Below are positions 5,898 to 11,108 of a stretch of 11,108 nucleotides of DNA, piece after piece. The notes beneath the pieces were generated by a model that saw only the letters and a list, made by a program, of their open reading frames with translations, did not search any database and had not been told where the DNA came from. The position numbers and the translations under genes are program-made. This DNA is from Bacillota bacterium (GTDB lineage: Bacteria > Bacillota > Clostridia > Acetivibrionales > DTU013), in NCBI GenBank assembly GCA_023411645.1, contig JAEYON010000096.1:1-11108 (forward strand), written 5' to 3'. How positions within the stretch are numbered: the stretch's first letter is position 1; each line of letters starts with the position of its first letter.

Positions 5898-8351
5898 TTA
5901 ATTTATCTCCTCCGTAAATAACTTAGCGAGCTTCACCGCCTCATACGCATCCCGCGCATACCCGTCAGCTCCAATCTGTTCGGCATACTCCCCGTTCACT
6001 ACGGCACCTCCGACAATGAATCTGCATTTACATCCCTCTGCCCTGGCCAAGCTTATCACTTCCTTCATTTCAACCATTGTCGTAGTCATCAGGGCTGACA
6101 ACCCTACAATGGCGGCATCCGTGCGCTTCGCTTCATCTACAATCCTGCGTGCGCTCACGTCCTTGCCCAGATCATGTACCTGAAAGCCGTAATTTCTGAG
6201 CATCAGTGCAACAATATTTTTCCCTATATCATGAATATCTCCTTTTACAGTGGCAAGCACTATGACATCGGCCTTGCCTGCAGTTGCGTCTGAGCCGTTC
6301 TGCTTCAGAAGCGGTTCAACACAGTCAAAACCCTTTTTCATTGTGTGGGCGCTTTGTATTAGTTGAGGAAGAAAGTATTTCTTTTCATCGAAAAGCTTCC
6401 CGACCTGATTGATTGCGGGAATGAGGAACCGATCCACAATATCCCGTGGGCTCGTATTTTCGTTCAAAGCCTTATCAACCAGAGCCCCGATACCATCCTT
6501 TTCGCCCTTGATAACGGCGTCATGAATCCTCTCTCCAATTGTCTTGTGCTCCGCACTCTGATGCTCCGAAGTCTGACGCCCTTCCGTATGCGTCTGGCCG
6601 GCACCCGGCTTCTCAATATTGCTGAAATATGAGATGTATTTTTTACTATTCTCATCTTTCCCTGTCAAAACGTCACAAGCCATTTTAATGTTCATAAGCA
6701 ACTCACTGGATGGATTTGCAATCGCCATAGTAAGTCCCCTGCCAATGGCCATAGACAAAAAGGCAGCATTGACCCAGCCTCTTTCAGGCAGTCCGAAGGA
6801 TACATTGGAAAGGCCCACGATTGTATTGCATCCAAATTTTCTGCTGCACCATTCGATCAGATCCAGCGTCTCCACCGCAGCCTCCTGATTGGAGGAAACA
6901 GTCATCACCAATCCATCAATTACGATATCATTCTTTTTGTACCCATATTCAGCCGCTCTGGCAAAAACATTCCTGACAATCTCCTTCCGCTGCATCGCTT
7001 TCTCCGGTACACCCTCATCGCTCAATGGAAGCAATATAAACATAGCGCCATATTTTGCGGCTACAGGGAGCAGCTTTTCCAGCTTGGCCTTCTCTTGCGT
7101 TATAGAGTTGATCAATGCTCTTCCCGGATAAATTCTCAGAGCCGCCTCCAGCACTTCAGGCGAGGAAGAATCCAGGCTGAGCGGCGTATCGCAAACCTCA
7201 CCAATTGCTTCAATGGCATTTATCATCGTTGTTTTTTCATCAATACCGGGCATACCAACGTTAACATCCAGAATATCGGCGCCCTTCTGTTTCTGTTCCG
7301 TTGCCAGTCTAACGATTTCCTCGGTGGAGCCCTCCTTCAGTTCTGCTTGCAGGACCTTTTTTCCCGTAGGATTAATCCGTTCGCCTATAACAGCGACTGG
7401 TGTATCTGCCCCAAAGAATACCGTTTTCCTTGAGGAGGTTACCGCGCTATATGGGTCGCATTCGATAGGTTTAGGTTTCAAATCAGTGCATCCACGGCTA
7501 ATTTGATATATAAATTCCGGTGAGGTTCCGCAGCAGCCGCCTAAAAGATTTACGCCAGCTTCAATAAAACTCTGTGCATATAACCCAAATTCAACGGCCT
7601 CCATATCAAAAACCGTTTTTCCATCGATCAGCCGCGGGAGACCGGCATTAGGCTTGGCCAGCAGAGGAACTCTGGCATAAGGCTTGAGCATTTTAATAAT
7701 ATCCAGCATTTGCGCAGGTCCTGTGGAGCAATTGCAGCCAACCGCATCCGCACCAAGGCTTTGGAGTGTAATCAGCGCGGTTACCGGGTCAGTTCCCATG
7801 AGCGTCCTCTTTGCTTCATCAAAGGTCATGCTTACACATACCGGCAGGTCACAGCTCTCCTTCACAGCCAGCAATGCTGCTCTGGCCTCTTGTATATCCA
7901 TCATTGTCTCTATGACAAACAAATCCACGCCGCCCTCCAGCAGCCCCTGAACCTGCTCCTTGTATATGTCAACACATTTCTCAAAGGGCAGGTCTCCCAA
8001 AGGTTGGATGAACCTGCCTGTAGGGGCCATATCGCCTGCAACCAATGTCTTTTCTCCGGCAGCCTCCCTGGAAAGCTGTGCCAGACGACGATTGATCTCA
8101 ATTGTACGATTCCCATGTCCAGATTCGTCCAGTTTGATTCTGTTACCTCCAAATGTACATGTATAAATGATATCCGAGCCTGCATCAATATATTTCCTTT
8201 GAATATCTATGATAGCTCCCGGGTTTTCGATCACCCACTGCTCCGGACAGACGCCTGAAGGCATTCCGTTTTTTTGCAGCAGAGTTCCGGTTGCTCCGTC
8301 GAGGATAAGTACATTTTTGGAAATCATCTCTTTGAATTGATCTCTATTCAT
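5898..8351 (-). CDS. metH: Cobalamin-dependent methionine synthase without activation domain
   Basis: An 817-residue cytoplasmic enzyme that transfers methyl from methyltetrahydrofolate to homocysteine through methylcobalamin. Domains in order are as follows. The homocysteine-binding barrel (about 10-290) has zinc ligands Cys208 and the GGCCG pair Cys273/Cys274. The pterin/folate-binding barrel (about 318-565) starts at GERINPTG (323-330). The helical cobalamin cap (about 600-685) follows a polar, Gly/His/Gln-rich linker at 582-603. The cobalamin Rossmann domain carries GDIHDIGKN (704-712), with His707 as lower axial ligand. The protein stops at residue 817. The AdoMet-binding reactivation domain present in E. 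coli MetH (about 1,227 residues) is absent and is supplied by the gene immediately upstream. The same split is known in Thermotoga maritima (TM0268/TM0269). The ATG at 8351 follows AAGGGGAG, placed inside the end of that upstream gene; the gap is 6 bp. The alternative, a corrinoid methyltransferase of another pathway, is disfavoured by the complete Hcy module. Confidence 0.96.
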   Translation of the reverse strand: MNRDQFKEMISKNVLILDGATGTLLQKNGMPSGVCPEQWVIENPGAIIDIQRKYIDAGSDIIYTCTFGGNRIKLDESGHGNRTIEINRRLAQLSREAAGEKTLVAGDMAPTGRFIQPLGDLPFEKCVDIYKEQVQGLLEGGVDLFVIETMMDIQEARAALLAVKESCDLPVCVSMTFDEAKRTLMGTDPVTALITLQSLGADAVGCNCSTGPAQMLDIIKMLKPYARVPLLAKPNAGLPRLIDGKTVFDMEAVEFGLYAQSFIEAGVNLLGGCCGTSPEFIYQISRGCTDLKPKPIECDPYSAVTSSRKTVFFGADTPVAVIGERINPTGKKVLQAELKEGSTEEIVRLATEQKQKGADILDVNVGMPGIDEKTTMINAIEAIGEVCDTPLSLDSSSPEVLEAALRIYPGRALINSITQEKAKLEKLLPVAAKYGAMFILLPLSDEGVPEKAMQRKEIVRNVFARAAEYGYKKNDIVIDGLVMTVSSNQEAAVETLDLIEWCSRKFGCNTIVGLSNVSFGLPERGWVNAAFLSMAIGRGLTMAIANPSSELLMNIKMACDVLTGKDENSKKYISYFSNIEKPGAGQTHTEGRQTSEHQSAEHKTIGERIHDAVIKGEKDGIGALVDKALNENTSPRDIVDRFLIPAINQVGKLFDEKKYFLPQLIQSAHTMKKGFDCVEPLLKQNGSDATAGKADVIVLATVKGDIHDIGKNIVALMLRNYGFQVHDLGKDVSARRIVDEAKRTDAAIVGLSALMTTTMVEMKEVISLARAEGCKCRFIVGGAVVNGEYAEQIGADGYARDAYEAVKLAKLFTEEIN

Positions 8352-8357
8352 CGCTAT

Positions 8358-8999
8358 TCAACTCCCCTTTTCTTCTACACCTGCTATTGCCAGGACTGAT
8401 TTTTCCGGCACAAGCATATATTTTTCAGTCAGCGCAAGGTTCAACCGCTCCAGTTGAAGCGCATCAAAGATATTCCTCTGAAAGGTAAGCGGTAAATCGC
8501 CAAACCCAGGGCTGTACCTGTGCCTGGTCAGCTTTTTGCCCTCTCTGTCAAGTATTTTGTCCAGAAACTGCATGATCCAGTCAAGGACGGCATCGGCAGT
8601 CTGGGATGCGATCGAATCAAGAATCAGGCCTTTTGCCGCATCGCCCTTTTCTACCTCAAAGGCAATTCTGTCAGTCACGTCTCTTCCCACCGTCGAAGCC
8701 ATAAGCAGCACAAAACGGCTGTCCTTCAGCACCTTTGACAGACTTTGACTCTGAAAGCTGATTCCATTATCCAGCAAAACGCCCTCATTGTCTACAGAAG
8801 ATATACGAGTAAACAAATACGCGCCTGTCGGCTTGCATAAAGCCTCCCCCAGCCTGAAGCCCTCCTCAATCAGCGACAGATAGCCGTCGTCTAGCACCGT
8901 GGTCCCCTTGCGGTATCCGAGCCTTGACAGCACCATCTCCTTTTTTGGGACGGCAGGAATGTGCCCGAAATATTTCACTTTACCATTCATGATTTCCAT
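8358..8999 (-). CDS. Free-standing methionine synthase activation (reactivation) protein
   Basis: A protein of 213 residues (225 if started at GTG 9035) related to the C-terminal AdoMet-binding activation domain of MetH. It is expected to dock onto MetH and remethylate oxidised cob(II)alamin with AdoMet and an electron donor. From the 213-residue start, diagnostic motifs are RYSPGFGD (161-168), the AdoMet-binding signature RxxPGxGD, and MLVPEKSVLAIAG (195-207), the conserved 'P.KSV.g..G' end. ATG 8999 is preferred because GGAG (9010-9013) lies 10 bases upstream. GTG 9035 has only a weak site. The gene overlaps the metH ribosome binding site and ends 6 bp before the metH start, so the pair forms a tight operon. 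No flavodoxin or reductase gene adjoins it, so the electron donor is unknown. Confidence 0.9.
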   Translation of the reverse strand: MEIMNGKVKYFGHIPAVPKKEMVLSRLGYRKGTTVLDDGYLSLIEEGFRLGEALCKPTGAYLFTRISSVDNEGVLLDNGISFQSQSLSKVLKDSRFVLLMASTVGRDVTDRIAFEVEKGDAAKGLILDSIASQTADAVLDWIMQFLDKILDREGKKLTRHRYSPGFGDLPLTFQRNIFDALQLERLNLALTEKYMLVPEKSVLAIAGVEEKGS

Positions 9000-9042
9000 A
9001 AACTTACTACTCCAATGAAGCGTCGTTATGTTCACCTATTTT

Positions 9043-9165
9043 TTAACTATGTACACTTAAGTACAGTTTAATTGAAACCAAGTAAATAGTCAATTGAAAT
9101 GAGTCAATTTTTAACTCAATTTTTACCTCAAATTTCTTCCTCGAAGATCGTCCTTTTAGTTTTAT
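9043..9165 (-). other. Possible orphan short reading frame after a perfect RBS but with ATA start
   Basis: On the minus strand, AAGGAGG (9172-9178) is followed six bases later by ATA (9163-9165), then 39 further sense codons to TAA at 9043. The translation is rich in Lys, Ile and Leu with an alternating pattern (for example KFEVKIELKI). ATA is not a normal bacterial start, so this may be a leader remnant with a mutated start, a rare ATA-initiated peptide or coincidence. It ends about 8 bases before the longest possible start (9035) of the activation gene. Confidence 0.15.
9065..9093 (-). promoter_or_regulatory. Candidate promoter of the activation protein-metH operon
   Basis: On the minus strand TTGACT (9088-9093) and TAAACT (9065-9070) are spaced 17 bp. 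Immediately downstream, overlapping the expected start site, is an inverted repeat TGTAC (9050-9054)/GTACA (9061-9065) enclosing the perfect palindrome ACTTAAGT (9055-9062), a suitable place for a repressor. No SAM, cobalamin or T-box leader structure was recognised between here and the gene. Confidence 0.3.
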
Positions 9166-9193
9166 GTTGTTCCTCCTTTTTTCAAATGACTAT

Positions 9194-9333
9194 GGCAGCG
9201 CACTGCTCGTTTTTTCAACATTAGGACAGAATTATTCAATTTCAAGTGTATTTTGTGGTCAAATATCCATAGAATGAGCCTTTTTCGAGCTTTTTTAGTC
9301 CTAAAACTGTAAAAACGAGCAGCGTGCTCCGCC
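9194..9333. repeat. Imperfect inverted repeat, MITE-like or large hairpin
   Basis: Arms 9204-9227 and 9298-9321 are 24 bp each and match at 20 of 24 positions in inverted orientation; each arm holds TGCTCGTTTTT and TTAGGAC. With a 2-bp offset, similarity continues outward as GGCAGCGCAC (9194-9203) against the complement of 9324-9333 (8 of 10). The centre is about 70 bp and has no coding content. TAT flanks both ends (9191-9193 and 9338-9340), a possible but weak target duplication. This looks like a small non-autonomous element or the remains of one. An untranslated leader hairpin is the alternative. Confidence 0.5.
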
Positions 9334-9366
9334 TCGCTATCCATTCTACCTAACTCTTAATGGTTT

Positions 9367-9386
9367 ATACGGTAACCATACGGTAA
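9367..9386. repeat. Two 9-bp direct repeats at 11-bp period upstream of a promoter
   Basis: ATACGGTAA occurs at 9367-9375 and again, perfectly, at 9378-9386. The 11-bp period places both copies on the same face of the helix. The pair ends 41 bp upstream of the TATAAT at 9427, where an activator would bind. Eleven-base direct repeats are the usual layout of OmpR/PhoB-family response regulator sites; no such regulator is encoded in the window. Confidence 0.4.
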
Positions 9387-9403
9387 GAGATGCGACAAAA
9401 ATA

Positions 9404-9432
9404 CTGCAACAAGCCCCTCCATAGTTTATAAT
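9404..9432 (+). promoter_or_regulatory. Candidate promoter of the Cys-repeat/Fn3 gene
   Basis: A perfect TATAAT lies at 9427-9432, with only a weak -35 (CTGCAA, 9404-9409) at 17 bp. It is 54 bp upstream of the AAGGTGG ribosome binding site (9474-9480) and ATG at 9486. The poor -35 together with the upstream direct repeats suggests an activator-dependent promoter. Confidence 0.4.
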
Positions 9433-9485
9433 GGTATAGATTAGTTACATGAGCACATGAAACATATGATATTAAGGTGGTAGAA

Positions 9486-11108
9486 ATGAAAAAGCAAAGA
9501 ATATACGCGCTGCTAAATGCTCAAGATGCGGCATCGTCGGAACAGCGTTAGGTCATAAGCTTGTTGACCCGACATGCACGGAACCGGCACATTGCGAAAG
9601 ATGCGGATATCAATATCCTAATAGTATACCACTTGGACATCAAATAACAATCCCTGCGACCTGCACCAGTTCGGCCATATGTTCAAGATGCGGGCCTGTA
9701 GGAGAAAAGCTGGATCACGACATGCTTGCCCCGACATGTACAAGCAATGTCAAATGTATGCGGTGCGGATATGAAGTTCCAGATACCATGTCACCTCATA
9801 TCTATGGCGCGTGGGTTACACATTGGTGGCATCATTCCGAGGGATGTTCTAATCCTTCAAATCCAGATGCGCATGCATGGCATTCGGGTATGGAGGAAGG
9901 CCATTCTCTTTACAGAGAATGCATCAATTGCGGTAATCTGGACTGGGATGAGGTTAACGGAGAAAAATTGTCCACCTGCACCCTGTGTTATCCTGAGGAT
10001 CCTGAAGGAGGCAGTGGCGAGAACCCTGATACATTAGGGACACCTGTGGTCGTCCAACCGGGCAATAACAGTACGGTGCCTTTGGGGAATGTACTTATCA
10101 AGTGGAATAAAGTAGACAATGCTACCGATGTTGTAACCAAATATCATATAAAGGTTGTCAGGAATTCAAACAATCAGGTAATCATTGAGAATGACACTAC
10201 CGCTACATCTTACACAATCTATGCCTCTCAGTTGACTATCGGAGAAACATACACAGTAACAGTTAAAGCTACACAAACTGACATGACAAGCAGCCCGGAA
10301 TCGTCGCCGGTGTCATTTACCGTGATCGGGGATTCTATCCCTTCAATCCAGTTGTTCAGGTATAGCGAGACTGTAGTTGCTGAGGCTTCCTCCCTCATCG
10401 TGCTGGATGGGACAGGAATCTCACAGATAATCAGTCTCGAAAACAGCGGGTGGTCTCCCCTTATCCCCAGTGTTTCAAATACCGTAGTTTCACTGTATAA
10501 GGGAGCCCAGGTGATACAGATATCATCACTGTCCTCTGAAGCAAAGAGCTATCTGATAAGCCAGGGCTGGACTACCGGAAAGATTAAGATAATAGACGTA
10601 AAGTCAAACAGTATAACGGTAAGCATCACAGACCCTGCGGGAAAAACTCTGAAAGTATTGGAAAAAGGCATGCTTTACAGAACCATAACACTCACGGCTG
10701 CGGATACTACAAAGACGATTTCCGGCCTTACCCCTAATACGGCGTATATATTCCAGCTATTCGCCGCCGGTGCAAGCGTGTATGAATCTGCCGACGGAGC
10801 AAATACTTTACCAGAGGAAACGATTCCTTACACTCTTGCATTACGAAACTATTTTATACTGAATGTCTACGGAGGAGAGCCCGGAAATGAAACTGCAATA
10901 GACACCGGATATAATCTCTGGCTGAGCAGCACATACAACACAATAGACACAGATTGTATCACACCATTCAAATATTATTATGAAAATGTATATGGAAATG
11001 ATCCGGAATATCCGACATACAGAGAGTGGATTACATTATTCGGACGTACGATAGCCGCACCTCCATCAATCCCGGAACCTGTCGAACCAGATCCCGGCAG
11101 TGCCGATA
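9486..11108 (+). CDS. Cysteine-repeat and fibronectin-III-like protein, 5' frame disrupted, 3' end outside window
   Basis: A continuous open frame runs from 9476 to the right edge (about 544 codons, no stop). Three to four repeats of the type CxRCG...GH...P(A)TCT occupy about 9518-9780; a further Cys/His/Trp-rich part follows, with CINCG and CTLCYP, to about 9991. Then come a Gly/Asn linker and two beta-rich stretches resembling fibronectin type III domains (about 10040-10315 and 10345-10815, with GLTPNTAY). The visible part ends in a Pro-rich linker. Such CxxCG/GH repeats are common in secreted proteins of gut Firmicutes. AAGGTGG and ATG (9486) lie in another frame, which ends after 21 codons at TAG. 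The long frame is reached from it by a -1 shift or by one extra base in the A run at 9489-9493. The first in-frame ATG is at 9722, without a good RBS. No signal peptide is visible in any version. It may be a pseudogene, a sequencing error or a frameshifted gene. Function unknown. Confidence 0.7.

Noticed and set aside
9162..9344. 60-residue minus-strand reading frame in the intergenic region
   Set aside because: It consists mostly of the inverted-repeat arms, has no convincing ribosome binding site or recognisable domain, and its composition does not look coding.
9036..9485. SAM or cobalamin riboswitch or T-box upstream of the activation-metH operon
   Set aside because: I could not find the conserved cores or the stem arrangement on the minus strand; only the inverted repeat and promoter-like boxes are visible.

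Overview
The window most likely comes from an anaerobic or microaerophilic Firmicute of the class Clostridia. The evidence is the oxygen-defence set without catalase or superoxide dismutase (rubrerythrin, two-iron superoxide reductase, Ohr), strong AGGAGG-type ribosome binding sites, moderate GC content, and a methionine synthase whose reactivation domain is a separate gene. A genus cannot be assigned from the sequence alone.

Layout. Positions 1-196 hold a long intrinsic-terminator hairpin and a promoter. Rightward genes then follow: a DtxR/MntR-family metalloregulator (197-574), rubrerythrin (672-1214) with its own terminator, and the ferrous-iron uptake pair feoA-feoB (1399-3629), joined by an ATGA overlap. 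From about 3640 to 9035 everything reads leftward. In transcription order these genes are a free-standing methionine synthase activation protein, a truncated cobalamin-dependent methionine synthase (metH), a membrane diguanylate cyclase, desulfoferrodoxin and ohr. From 9036 to 9485 is a 450-bp divergent intergenic region with an imperfect inverted repeat resembling a MITE, candidate promoters in both directions and an 11-bp direct repeat. From about 9476 to the right edge is one long open frame for a cysteine-repeat plus fibronectin-III-like protein. It runs off the window, and its only good start codon lies in another frame.

How the genes fit together. The regulator, rubrerythrin, FeoAB, superoxide reductase and Ohr form an iron and oxidative-stress neighbourhood. 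The regulator probably senses Fe(II) or Mn(II), FeoAB imports Fe(II), and the iron proteins remove superoxide, H2O2 and organic peroxides. Ohr is thiol-based, not iron-based. The activation protein and MetH together rebuild methionine from homocysteine. MetH cobalamin is prone to oxidation, so a separate reactivation protein is functionally consistent with the redox theme, though this link is inference.

No rRNA, tRNA, CRISPR array, complete insertion sequence or recognisable riboswitch was found. The most unusual items are the cysteine-bearing insertion in desulfoferrodoxin, the frame-disrupted 5' end of the Cys-repeat/Fn3 gene, the inverted-repeat element at 9194-9333, and a near-perfect ribosome binding site that leads into ATA instead of ATG.
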